Positions 8,955-16,692 of a stretch of DNA of 26,826 bases are shown here, piece by piece. Position numbers and translations under genes: made by a program. The notes below the pieces were generated by a model. That model was not told where the DNA came from. It did not search any database and saw only the letters and a program-made list of their open reading frames with translations. The DNA lies in the NCBI GenBank assembly GCA_021772595.1, contig JAJFLS010000434.1, positions 1 through 26,826 on the forward strand. The letters run 5' to 3'. This DNA comes from Opitutales bacterium (lineage in GTDB: Bacteria; Verrucomicrobiota; Verrucomicrobiia; Opitutales; Opitutaceae). How positions within the stretch are numbered: the first letter of the stretch is position 1; every line of letters starts with the position of its first letter.

Positions 8955-8982
8955 GCCGCTTAGCTAATCAAGCGGCTTTTTT
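8955..8982 (+). terminator. Rho-independent terminator
   Basis: GCCGCTT (8955-8961) pairs with AAGCGGC (8970-8976) across an 8-base loop, followed by six T residues. This is a textbook intrinsic terminator for plus-strand transcription. It lies 254 bases after the stop of the PrsR-like gene, so it ends either a long 3' UTR or a separate small transcript in the gap. Confidence 0.75.
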
Positions 8983-9017
8983 CGTGCCCACTTTGTAGGC
9001 AGGCCGTTACGGCTTCT

Positions 9018-9902
9018 TCAACCCCCGACGAGGCCTTTTAGGTAACCCGCGTAATCCGTTTTCCCAAGGAAGCGGATGCGTTCTTCCAGCGACTCCCTAG
9101 ACAGCCAACCGTTTTCAAATCCGATTCCCTCCAAACAGGCCATTTTCAAACCCTGCCTTTCCTCGATAACCTGCACGAACTGAGACGCGTCCATCAACGA
9201 TCTATGAGTCCCAGTATCCAGCCAAGCCGTACCACGCCCCAATATCTCGACACGAAGCAATTCCTTTTCCAGATAGATCCTATTGAGGTCGGTAATCTCT
9301 AGTTCGCCACGTGCAGAAGGCTCGATACTCTTCGCAAACTCGACGACGTTCTCATCATAGAAATACAAGCCGGGAACTGCGTAGTTCGACTTCGGTTGAG
9401 TGGGCTTCTCCTCTATCGATAAGACGCGTCCGTTTTTCGCGAAATCGACAACACCATACTCAGTCGGATTCGCCACTTGGTATCCGAAAATGGTTGCCCC
9501 GGATCTCTGGTCGTCAGCAGCTTTCAAGGTATTGACAAGGCTATGACCGAAAAAGAGATTGTCGCCCAATACAAGCGCCGCCTTCGTCCCATCTAGGAAG
9601 GAATCTCCTATAACAAAGGCTTGGGCCAATCCTTCCGGCTTTGGCTGCACTTCATAGGTAAACGAAACGCCAAATTGAGATCCATCGCCCAGCAGTCTCT
9701 CGAAAAGAGGCGTATCTTGAGGGGTTGAGATAATCAGGATTTCCCGAATTCCCGCCAGCATGAGCAAAGAAATAGGATAGTAGATCATCGGCTTGTCGTA
9801 TATCGGCATCAACTGTTTGGATACCGCTATCGTGCAGGGATACAAACGCGTCCCTGATCCGCCCGCCAGGACTATTCCTTTTCTTTTCGATGAGATGCTC
9901 AT
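9018..9902 (-). CDS. rfbA: Glucose-1-phosphate thymidylyltransferase
   Basis: RmlA/RfbA joins glucose-1-phosphate to dTTP, giving dTDP-glucose and pyrophosphate, the first committed step of dTDP-sugar synthesis in the cytoplasm. The 294-residue length is normal for the family. Visible motifs are the nucleotide-binding LAGGSGTRLYP (12-22), SKQLMPIYDKPMIYYP (28-43), the metal-binding LGDN (112-115), EYGVVDF (148-154), IEEKPTQPKSNYAVPGLY (163-180) and GRGTAWLDTGTH (222-233). The gene is the last of the minus-strand surface-polysaccharide block. It is separated from rfbB by about 760 bases that hold only two dead GxxExxY genes and repeats, so it was probably adjacent to rfbB in the same operon before an insertion. 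An inverted-repeat boundary lies only 5 bases upstream of its ATG, so its own ribosome-binding site may have been altered. Confidence 0.95.
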   Translation of the reverse strand: MSISSKRKGIVLAGGSGTRLYPCTIAVSKQLMPIYDKPMIYYPISLLMLAGIREILIISTPQDTPLFERLLGDGSQFGVSFTYEVQPKPEGLAQAFVIGDSFLDGTKAALVLGDNLFFGHSLVNTLKAADDQRSGATIFGYQVANPTEYGVVDFAKNGRVLSIEEKPTQPKSNYAVPGLYFYDENVVEFAKSIEPSARGELEITDLNRIYLEKELLRVEILGRGTAWLDTGTHRSLMDASQFVQVIEERQGLKMACLEGIGFENGWLSRESLEERIRFLGKTDYAGYLKGLVGG

Positions 9903-9907
9903 GTTTT

Positions 9908-9934
9908 ATTAAACCGCAAAGGCCGCTAAGAATC
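9908..9934 (-). repeat. Left boundary repeat of GxxExxY cassette
   Basis: The core AACCGCAAAGGCCGCTAAGA (9912-9931) recurs in inverted orientation at 10636-10660, with 17 of 20 bases matching. The two copies bound the whole stretch between rfbA and rfbB. Confidence 0.55.
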
Positions 9935-9957
9935 AACTACTGGATTTTGAGTTTTGG

Positions 9958-9988
9958 AGTCCGCTAAACACACTAAAAGACGCGAAAG
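9958..9988 (-). repeat. Dispersed repeat, TTTCGCG-TTAGTG-TTAGCGG type, copy 2
   Basis: Read on the minus strand the blocks are CTTTCGCG, TTTTAGTG and TTTAGCGGACT, spaced as at 7245-7275. It begins 9 bases after the stop of the GxxExxY pseudogene at 9998-10384 and in the same orientation relative to it, as at copy 1. Confidence 0.6.
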
Positions 9989-9997
9989 ATCAAAGTC

Positions 9998-10384
9998 CTA
10001 TTGCGTGAAGACAATACATTCCCATTGGATTTTTAGGAAATGGCCAAAGTTAACGAGCAAGCCAAGTTCTTTGCCAGTGGCTTTGAGATAATTGATGACT
10101 TGAGCTCGATGCTCATCTGCCAGATTCGACACCGCTTTGATTTCCAAAATAATTGATTCGTAACAATTGAAATCCGGTTTGTAGTTTTGAGCGAGCACTC
10201 TTCCTCGATAGATTAGCTAAATCGGCGATTGGGCGACAAATGGGACATTCTGAAAGGCAAATTCGAATTCCAATCACTCTTGGTAAACGGCCTCCAGAAA
10301 ACCACATCCCATATCCTTATATACCTCGAAACAAACTCCAACGATGTGGTAACACTCTTCTTTAAACAGTAATCTAGATTCCAT
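9998..10384 (-). pseudogene. GxxExxY-family protein with two in-frame stops
   Basis: Reading from the ATG at 10384, the translation is a full-length GxxExxY protein of 128 codons plus stop: MESRLLFKEECYHIVGVCFE, then the intact motif GFLEAVYQE, NYKPDFNCYESIILEIKAVS, and DEHRAQVINYLKATGKELG with VNFGHFLKIQWE at the end. Two nonsense codons break it. TGA at 10274-10276 stands where a cysteine (QECLE) is usual, and TAG at 10217-10219 stands where lysine (IKLIYRG) is expected. Each is explained by one base change. It belongs to the same subtype as the pseudogene at 6880-7244. It lies on the minus strand between rfbB and rfbA, in line with the rfb operon. No compensating suppressor tRNA is visible in this window, and the neighbouring genes do not use these stops internally. 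Confidence 0.88.
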
Positions 10385-10426
10385 ACAATATTCCTACCCA
10401 ATCCCCCAAAAACGACAACTCGCAAT

Positions 10427-10612
10427 TCAGATGGTTTTCCTCTTCATTTTCGCGTTCATTCGCGTATTTAGCGTATTTAGCGGATAATCCATAGAACTGA
10501 GTTCGTGAATCAAACACCGTTCATAAGTCGACTCCAGCAGCCCCGGCCCTAGTTCCTTGTGAACTTCGATCGCAGAGGAAATTATCTTCTGTTTCAATAT
10601 TTCAATGTTCAT
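10427..10612 (-). pseudogene. Truncated GxxExxY-family protein (second subtype)
   Basis: This short frame (61 residues) starts MNIEILKQKIISSAIEVHKE and contains the motif GLLESTYER, then CLIHEL, which is the N-terminal third of the other common GxxExxY subtype. After about residue 40 the family similarity ends and the sequence becomes YPLNTLNTRMNAKMKRK, which is encoded by a dispersed repeat read in reverse (10447-10486). The PDxxx(L)-ExK catalytic-like C-terminal part is absent. I infer that a repeat or a rearrangement replaced the rest of the gene. It lies in tandem with, and upstream of, the GxxExxY pseudogene at 9998-10384, both on the minus strand. A short expressed peptide cannot be excluded, but it would lack the conserved core. 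Confidence 0.75.
10447..10486 (+). repeat. Dispersed repeat, TTTCGCG-TTAGCGG type, copy 3 (extended)
   Basis: It opens with TTTTCGCG and closes with TATTTAGCGGATA, with an extra internal TATTTAGCG unit compared with the other copies. It is oriented opposite to the GxxExxY remnant it interrupts. Confidence 0.55.
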
Positions 10613-10635
10613 AGCTCCAACCCACCCATTCTCTT

Positions 10636-10660
10636 AAATCTTAGCGACCTTCGCAGTTAG
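10636..10660 (+). repeat. Right boundary repeat of GxxExxY cassette
   Basis: TCTTAGCGACCTTCGCAGTT (10639-10658) is the inverted counterpart of the repeat at 9908-9934. It ends 6 bases before the rfbB stop codon. Confidence 0.55.
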
Positions 10661-10666
10661 TGATCT

Positions 10667-11779
10667 TCAAGTTTCAATCTGCCCCAGACGTTCGTGGGCG
10701 TAGGTTCCGCTAGTTATACTCTGGCACCAATCTTGGTTTTCCAAATACCATTCAACGGTCCGTCGAATACCTGATTCGAATGTCTCTTTAGGGCTCCATC
10801 CACACTCTTTTTGGATTCGATCGCAGTTTATCGCGTAACGGCGATCATGCCCTGGGCGATCTTTTACGTACGCTATCAAGTCTTCGTACTTCGAATGCCC
10901 TTTCCCTTCCATTTTCGGATTCTCCGCAGGCGGACGGAGCTCATCTAGAATGGAGCAAATGCGCTGCACAATCTGGAGATTCTCCATCTCGCTACGACCT
11001 CCAATACAATAGGTTTCGCCCAATCGGCCCTTTTCCAAGGCAGCGAGAATCCCTGCGCAATGGTCCTCGACATAGAGCCAGTCGCGAATCTGCTTGCCGT
11101 CTCCGTAAATCGGAAGGGCTTTGCCTTCAAGAGCGTTGAGCATCACAAGCGGAATGAGCTTTTCTGGAAACTGATACTGCCCGTAATTATTCGAGCAATT
11201 CGTCGTGATGACGGGAAATCCGTAAGTATGGTAATAGGAGCGCACTAGAAAATCGCTCGAGGCCTTCGATGCGGAATACGGACTGTTCGGCGCGTAGGGG
11301 GTCGTCTCGCAAAAGGCTGGGTCATCCGCAGCTAAAGTACCGAACACTTCATCGGTTGAAACATGTAGAAACCGAAACTCTTCTCTCGCCGATTCTTCCA
11401 AGCTTTCCCAGCGCTTCTTCGCCGCTTGAAGCAAACGCAAGGTTCCCGTGACATTCGTTTCGACAAAAGGCTCAGGCCCGTCAATCGATCGATCAACATG
11501 GCTTTCCGCAGCGAAGTGGACGATCGTGGATACGCAATGTTCTTCGAGAAGCGACTCGACGCGCTCTTGATCGAGTATGTTGGCGTGAACGAAACGGTAG
11601 GCGTCAAGCGATTCGAAGTCCGCAAGATTCGCCGGATTGCCCGCGTACGTAAGCGCATCCAAATTGATAAGGCGATCATAGCCAGAATCCTTGAGCAAGC
11701 ACTCGTTGTTGGAGAGCAGGAGCCGGACGAAATTGGAGCCGATAAAACCACTGCCGCCTGTAACGAAGATTGAATTCAT
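10667..11779 (-). CDS. rfbB: dTDP-glucose 4,6-dehydratase
   Basis: RmlB converts dTDP-glucose into dTDP-4-keto-6-deoxyglucose in the cytoplasm, using a bound NAD+. The 370-residue protein has the Rossmann motif TGGSGFIGSN (7-16), the catalytic triad region STDEVFG with Thr142-Asp143-Glu144, the SDR pair Tyr168 and Lys172 in YSASK, the NCSNNYGQYQFPEKLIP block (194-210) and GDGKQIRDWLYVEDH (226-240). These are all hallmarks of RmlB rather than other epimerases. The start ATG overlaps the stop of the upstream reductase-like gene in the sequence ATGA, which indicates translational coupling and one transcript. The next pathway gene, rfbA, is now about 760 bases downstream because of the GxxExxY cassette. 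No anomaly is seen in the coding sequence. Confidence 0.96.
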   Translation of the reverse strand: MNSIFVTGGSGFIGSNFVRLLLSNNECLLKDSGYDRLINLDALTYAGNPANLADFESLDAYRFVHANILDQERVESLLEEHCVSTIVHFAAESHVDRSIDGPEPFVETNVTGTLRLLQAAKKRWESLEESAREEFRFLHVSTDEVFGTLAADDPAFCETTPYAPNSPYSASKASSDFLVRSYYHTYGFPVITTNCSNNYGQYQFPEKLIPLVMLNALEGKALPIYGDGKQIRDWLYVEDHCAGILAALEKGRLGETYCIGGRSEMENLQIVQRICSILDELRPPAENPKMEGKGHSKYEDLIAYVKDRPGHDRRYAINCDRIQKECGWSPKETFESGIRRTVEWYLENQDWCQSITSGTYAHERLGQIET

Positions 11780-12762
11780 AATGAAAGCCTATCTATATCG
11801 TTTCTTTTCGATGGTTTGCAATCCCTGGCCTCACCAAACCTCTCGACTTCACGCTTCCAATGTTCCAGCGACCATTCAAGCGCTTCTCTAACAGACCGCA
11901 TTTTTATGCCCGCGGCCTCTAACTTGGTCGTACCCAACACGCAGTTCGATCTCGGGGTCTTAGCGGCTTTCGTCATGAACTCTTCTTCGCTATCAAAGAA
12001 CTTATAGTCCTTGTTGTTTACGCCGTGCTTATTTATTAGATCAACCACTTCGGATGTCGTCACCGATCCTGGATTGGTTACATTGTAAATACCATGGGGC
12101 ACTCTCTTTTCGACGCATTCCCAGCACGCGTCTACGAAATCGCTAAGTTGGCTGAGCGAATTGCGGGCTTGGAGAAGATTCTCGTACCGCTGCACTTTGC
12201 TCAGATAGTTCCGCGGCCCATCGTTCTCGTCAAAAGGTATGCGCAATCTCCATACATAGCCTTGTGGAACCGATTCGTGTTCCCATTTCGGCCAATCGGC
12301 GCAGGTATCCACTTCTCGCCAGCCAAGCAATTCCTCGCCGAGAGCTTTCGTCCCACTGTAGAATGAGCAAGGCGGCCGGCGAAAGCAGAAATTGGGAGCA
12401 TCGTCCTCTCGCCAGCCTCCGCCCCCTGGACGTTCCCCCGCAAAAACGCACCCGCTAGAAACATGCCCCCAGCCAATCCCGAGCGCTCCGCAAACCTCGC
12501 GGACCACTGAAGGTAAAATCGCGTTGCCCTCCAGGCAATTGCCTTTGTCGAGTTCGCAAGCATCGACGTTCGGTTTTCCCGTGTAGCCCGCGCAGTTGAT
12601 CACAAAAGAAATCGATCGCGCGCTGAGCTCGGAGATGAGTTTATCCTTTTCGGAAAACGTGAATCGCCTACCGCTCATCGCGGTCCACGAAATCGACTTC
12701 CGATCGAACAGCTCTCCAAACAAAGCTCCAACGAACCCAGTACTCCCTATCAATAGAATCAT
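11776..12762 (-). CDS. NRS/ER-like epimerase-reductase (RmlD-type SDR)
   Basis: This short-chain dehydrogenase of 328 residues acts on nucleotide-sugar intermediates. I chose the ATG at 12762 because it puts the cofactor motif GSTGFVG (6-12) at the normal position; the frame itself opens 15 codons earlier. Family marks are INCAGYTGKPNVDACE (55-70), SSGCVF (102-107), REDDAPNF (118-125), the catalytic FYSGTKALGEE (134-144; Tyr135, Lys139), RLRIPFDENDGPRNYLSKVQ (172-191) and YNVTNPGSVT (226-235). From memory these blocks match plant NRS/ER (UER1) and the mimivirus homologue, which carry out both 3,5-epimerisation and 4-reduction of the 4-keto-6-deoxy intermediate, better than classical RmlD. That would explain why no rfbC is found. 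It is coupled to rfbB by an ATGA overlap. A plain RmlD-like reductase is the alternative. Confidence 0.85.
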   Translation of the reverse strand: MILLIGSTGFVGALFGELFDRKSISWTAMSGRRFTFSEKDKLISELSARSISFVINCAGYTGKPNVDACELDKGNCLEGNAILPSVVREVCGALGIGWGHVSSGCVFAGERPGGGGWREDDAPNFCFRRPPCSFYSGTKALGEELLGWREVDTCADWPKWEHESVPQGYVWRLRIPFDENDGPRNYLSKVQRYENLLQARNSLSQLSDFVDACWECVEKRVPHGIYNVTNPGSVTTSEVVDLINKHGVNNKDYKFFDSEEEFMTKAAKTPRSNCVLGTTKLEAAGIKMRSVREALEWSLEHWKREVERFGEARDCKPSKRNDIDRLSL

Positions 12763-12813
12763 ACTGCATTCGAACAAGAGGATCGCGCGGCTACTTGCCG
12801 AGATCAAAATCCG

Positions 12814-13449
12814 CTATTTCCAAACGAATTTCTCGGGAACGATCACCATGTCAGAGGGCTTCAGATAGAATGGCTTGTCTTTCTTCCCATCCAAAACCGC
12901 CTGTAGATTCAAGGAATAGTTTTTGTACTTACCGTCCTCTAATCTCTTGACCACGACTTTCTTTAAATTGGCGCGTTTCGGGTCGTAACCCGCTTTCATC
13001 ACGGCTTCTAACGCGGTGATTCTGCGATCGAATATGATCTCGCCAGGGGCATTAACGACCCCCTGGACAAATACCGGAAACGACGACGATATGAGAGTAA
13101 CCGTGACTTCCTTCGTTACGATTTGCGAATCGTACAATTCGAGCAATTTTTCCTCCAGCTCACTTGAGGTCAAACCCGTGACGTCCACTTCGCCCACAAA
13201 TGTCAGCGTGATTTTCCCGTCTCTGCGAATTTTCTGGTTACTGCTTAGCTCTTGAGCTCCAGGAAAAACAATCTCGATAACATCGCCCTCCATCAGAACT
13301 AGAGACTCTGAAGACACTTCTGAAACGGATTCCTTCTCAACGTTCGGAGCAGCTTCCATCGTCGTGTTGCATCCTCCAAGGACCCATAGAAACGCGCCTC
13401 CTAGGGCTGTCGCGAAGACGCGTAGGTGAGTTTTTTTCATCATTTCCAT
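12814..13449 (-). CDS. Wza-like polysaccharide export lipoprotein
   Basis: This small outer-membrane polysaccharide export protein (211 residues) has an N-terminal signal ending in the lipobox LGGC, with Cys27 as the lipidated residue (Cys24 if the start is the ATG at 13440). The Poly_export domain covers roughly residues 45-125 (VLMEGDVIEIVFPGAQEL, then RRDGKITLTFVGEVDVTGLT). An SLBB-type domain follows from about 128 (VFVQGVVNAPGEIIFDRRIT), and the end reads LKPSDMVIVPEKF. Family members form the periplasmic and outer-membrane channel for capsule or exopolysaccharide. It is shorter than Wza (about 380 residues), like the export proteins found in exosortase/PEP-CTERM polysaccharide loci. It lies 51 bases upstream of the epimerase-reductase gene in the same direction. 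Three ATG codons in the first four make the exact start uncertain. The gap 13450-13630 contains no gene. Confidence 0.9.
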   Translation of the reverse strand: MEMMKKTHLRVFATALGGAFLWVLGGCNTTMEAAPNVEKESVSEVSSESLVLMEGDVIEIVFPGAQELSSNQKIRRDGKITLTFVGEVDVTGLTSSELEEKLLELYDSQIVTKEVTVTLISSSFPVFVQGVVNAPGEIIFDRRITALEAVMKAGYDPKRANLKKVVVKRLEDGKYKNYSLNLQAVLDGKKDKPFYLKPSDMVIVPEKFVWK

Positions 13450-13630
13450 AACTATCGCGAAGGTCGTTTACTTACAAGAGCGCAGCTTTGCCAGCAAGTC
13501 GAATTCCCTAACTAATAGGGTGTTCACATTATCAACGACGAGCGGGAGCGTAAGTTAATCGACAAATTCGCTTTCCGCGGATTCCGCGAGCCCCACTGAG
13601 CCGACCGCGCGATTCCTTTTATTCAGAATA

Positions 13631-16555
13631 CTAAGGCGCGTCGTAAACTTCAACCAACGCCACTCCGGACGAGCCATCGCCGCTAGACGCAATCGCAGTG
13701 TAGATCCCCGGCTCAAGCCAAACCACTTGGGCAGCTGACTTGGACCCTTCATCGAAAGGAAATGCCCCGGTTTGGGCGGAAATACCCGAAGCCGTCGCGG
13801 ATTCTTCCGTCCAGTCGTCGTTGCTTAGAATCGACACCATTTCCCCATTGACCTGTTGAAAAATCTCCAGTCTAGGATCAGCTAAAGTGCCTGGGACGCC
13901 AAAACGCTCCAATTCCGATCCCATTGCCCTGATAAGCAAACGCTTAGCAGAGTCGCCCGTCACCACGAAGCCCGCGATGATCACATCGTCGCCCGTTCTG
14001 ACTTCACCTCGCAGGGAGATGTTCACCAACGTCGCCGACGATTCGGATTCTTCGGCTTCGCTCACATCGTAAACTTCCAGTAGGGCAGTACCTTCGCTTC
14101 CGCCATTGCTAGCGGCATGGGCCGTGTAGACCCCCGCAGGCAGTTCCATCAACAATGCCGCGTCTTTGCTGTTGCTCGCCAATGGGAACGCGCCCACCAG
14201 CTGGCTGCTAATCGATACATCAGAAGCATTGCTCGCGTCCGCCCAATCATCGTTCTGGGCAATCGGATCGTTTTCTCCCATTCGATAGAGCGTTATCCGA
14301 GGATCGCTTACCGCATCCGCAAGTCCGAACGCTTGAAGCGACGGTCCAATACCGCGGATCAGAACCTTCTTCTGCCCTGAGCCGCCTACAACGAATCCAG
14401 CAATCATGGAGCTTGCGCCCTCGCGCACCTTAGCTCGGATGGACGTATTGAACAAAATGTCGGTTCGCTCCATTTCCTCCCGCTGGCCGCTTAAAGAAAA
14501 CGCCGATCCGCCAAATTGAGCCGTTCCTCTCAGGCTTAAGACCGATTGATCCAGGCTGAAAGACAATTGCAAGCCTTCACCCAAATTCGCCGAGATCGCT
14601 CCGTTCGTGCTAAGAACGGCTTCACCGCCCATGCCACTCGCGCCCAGTCGGACCGTGACAAAACTATTTCCGTCCGGTCCCGCAATCACGAGAGTCTGGC
14701 CATCCGAGGTGTTCGACATGACCGCATAGTAGAATCCGGAAAGAGGCGCCGTCGGTCCGTCGATATCGGACATCGTTCCAGTAAATGTGAGTTCCGTTCC
14801 CGAAACCGCGCCCGAAACCACCTCGCCATCGATGCTGCCAGAAAGAACCCCGACCCCATCTTCTTCGTACGAGAAAGTGTCGCTGGAGGAAACGATCATA
14901 TCCGAGGTTTCCACAAGCTTGTCGAGCGACTCGATGTACGCGAGTAAAACGGCTGTGTTGTCGCCCCGCACCATCAGTCCAAACGAACCGTCGTTTCCTG
15001 GACCGAACGTACCGAAAAAGTATCGCGGCAACGCCTCGAAAGTAATCACGATCGTGTCGCTGCTGAACGATTCAGCGGCCTGGGCAATCCCTCCCGTTTT
15101 GATTTCGACCCAGAAATTCGCGTCAGCCGATAGCGTATCCGTTTCATAGGTACCGCTTGTCGCTCCTTCAATCGGATCGCTCTTGTCGCCCGACTCTCCG
15201 CGATACCACTGGTAAGTAAGTCCGGGGCCGTCAGCCACAACTGACAACACAACGTTACCTTCTCCATTGATGGTCTGGCTTATCGGAGCCTGAGTGACGT
15301 TGATCTGGCTCTCCACTAAAAGTTGAGCCTCTTCACTCGTAACGATCCCATTGCTATTCGCGACAATGACCGAGTAGAACCCCTCCTGCGATAGAGAAAG
15401 TCCATCGAAAAGAAGCGTCGCTTCCGTCGCGCCCGAGATCGGAACTCCATTGAACAGCCATTGATAGGCCGGCTCTGGAAATGCGCTCACGACAACCTCC
15501 ATGGCATTGATGTCTCCAACGATTCCTTCCCGATCCGCTGGCTGAGTCAGTATGACCGGAGCGCTAAGCGAATTGACGACAAACGTCTCGATCGCTTCCC
15601 CAGTGCCATCGCTTACCGAAATTGTAATCGTCGATGTTCCCGACAGATTGGCCACCGGTGTTAGCGTTAACGTTCGGTTCGCCCCTGTACCACTTACCAC
15701 GATGTTCTGCACTGGCAATAAAGTCTCATTCGAAGTGGCCACGCTCACGTTCAAGTTCTCGGCCGACGTTTCCGCGTCAGCGATAGTAAATCCAATCGGA
15801 TCGATAACTTCGCCGACCGCGATGGAAATATCTCCAATCGACGTGATCGTAGGAGCCGTAATAGACTGAACCGTCAACAAGAACGTCCCCGTGGTTGTGT
15901 TCGTTCCATCGCTCACTGAAAGAGTCACTGTCGACGTTCCACTTGCTCCGCCCACCGGAAACAACGCGAGCGAGCGGTTCGCTCCGCTGCCGGATAGCGC
16001 AATGCCTTCATTCGCGAGCAGCGACAGATTCGAAGAGCTAGCGCTCACGACCAACTCGCCGCTGCCCGTTTCGGTGTCGCCAATCGTAAAGGAGATCGTT
16101 CCGGATTCGCCGCCTTCAAGTATCGAGATATCCGATACCGTACTAATGATTGGAGCGTCGTTCGGGTTATCCACACTTCCGCTAGCTGTATTAGTGTAAT
16201 CCGAAACGCCAGACGCGTTGTACGCATTAACTCGGTACGTATATACTTGATTTTCTACGACCGTTGTATCGAGGAAATTCGACTCATTCGCAGCTACAGA
16301 TCCAATCTGCGCGAAATTCGTTCCATCCAAAGATCGCTCGATGTTGAACCCATCCTCATTGTCGGAGTTATCACTCCAAGTAAGAGTCAATTGCGCTGCG
16401 TATCCATTTCCTATGCATGCCCCAATTACAAAGAGCCCCAGCGCAGTCCTGCCGATTTTCGACAACCGCGTCCCGAACGAAATGCCGCTCTTCTGCGGTT
16501 CGCAATTCTTGCATTCAAAGTTTTGTCGTTTCTGCTGGGTAGTCTCGCCGTTCAT
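13631..16555 (-). CDS. Large modular surface protein (Fn3, Ig-like, paired C-terminal modules)
   Basis: This is an exported protein of 974 residues without an enzymatic motif. After a long N-terminal region with a hydrophobic signal (about 37-54, ending GYAAQ), a fibronectin type III domain spans 55-127 (LTWSDNSDNEDGFNIERS). Two cadherin/Ig-like beta repeats follow (about 132-231 and 233-330), both with a SGxGANR(S/T)L segment. Then come an immunoglobulin-type domain (331-416, YQWLFNGVPISGATEATL), a second Ig-like domain (417-507) and a beta module beginning YFFGTFGPGNDGSFGLMVRG (512-531). The end is two copies of a module of about 125 residues (705-831 and 843-973) that each close with ALLEVYD or ALVEVYD. 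It is a paralogue of the upstream 605-residue protein. No PEP-CTERM, LPXTG or type IX signal is seen. Adhesion or matrix structure is a guess from architecture. Confidence 0.88.
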   Translation of the reverse strand: MNGETTQQKRQNFECKNCEPQKSGISFGTRLSKIGRTALGLFVIGACIGNGYAAQLTLTWSDNSDNEDGFNIERSLDGTNFAQIGSVAANESNFLDTTVVENQVYTYRVNAYNASGVSDYTNTASGSVDNPNDAPIISTVSDISILEGGESGTISFTIGDTETGSGELVVSASSSNLSLLANEGIALSGSGANRSLALFPVGGASGTSTVTLSVSDGTNTTTGTFLLTVQSITAPTITSIGDISIAVGEVIDPIGFTIADAETSAENLNVSVATSNETLLPVQNIVVSGTGANRTLTLTPVANLSGTSTITISVSDGTGEAIETFVVNSLSAPVILTQPADREGIVGDINAMEVVVSAFPEPAYQWLFNGVPISGATEATLLFDGLSLSQEGFYSVIVANSNGIVTSEEAQLLVESQINVTQAPISQTINGEGNVVLSVVADGPGLTYQWYRGESGDKSDPIEGATSGTYETDTLSADANFWVEIKTGGIAQAAESFSSDTIVITFEALPRYFFGTFGPGNDGSFGLMVRGDNTAVLLAYIESLDKLVETSDMIVSSSDTFSYEEDGVGVLSGSIDGEVVSGAVSGTELTFTGTMSDIDGPTAPLSGFYYAVMSNTSDGQTLVIAGPDGNSFVTVRLGASGMGGEAVLSTNGAISANLGEGLQLSFSLDQSVLSLRGTAQFGGSAFSLSGQREEMERTDILFNTSIRAKVREGASSMIAGFVVGGSGQKKVLIRGIGPSLQAFGLADAVSDPRITLYRMGENDPIAQNDDWADASNASDVSISSQLVGAFPLASNSKDAALLMELPAGVYTAHAASNGGSEGTALLEVYDVSEAEESESSATLVNISLRGEVRTGDDVIIAGFVVTGDSAKRLLIRAMGSELERFGVPGTLADPRLEIFQQVNGEMVSILSNDDWTEESATASGISAQTGAFPFDEGSKSAAQVVWLEPGIYTAIASSGDGSSGVALVEVYDAP

Positions 16556-16692
16556 ACTCGGTACAAGACTTCGCCTTCAAAAGAGGCCCCTGTAGGCCCT
16601 CACGACAAATTGAATACTATCCTAGCGCCACTAGGTAGCGCACACATTAGCCATTGAGAAACGTTCCATCCCGCAGATGCGGAAATCGACTA

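Noticed and set aside
10217..10276. Stop-codon recoding (selenocysteine at TGA, suppression at TAG) in the GxxExxY gene
   Set aside because: Two different stops occur in one short gene, no SECIS-like element is evident, and sister copies are also broken, so decay is the better explanation.
9958..10660. CRISPR-like array from the repeated TTAGCGG segments
   Set aside because: The copies are in mixed orientation, unevenly spaced and diverged, with no regular spacers and no cas genes.
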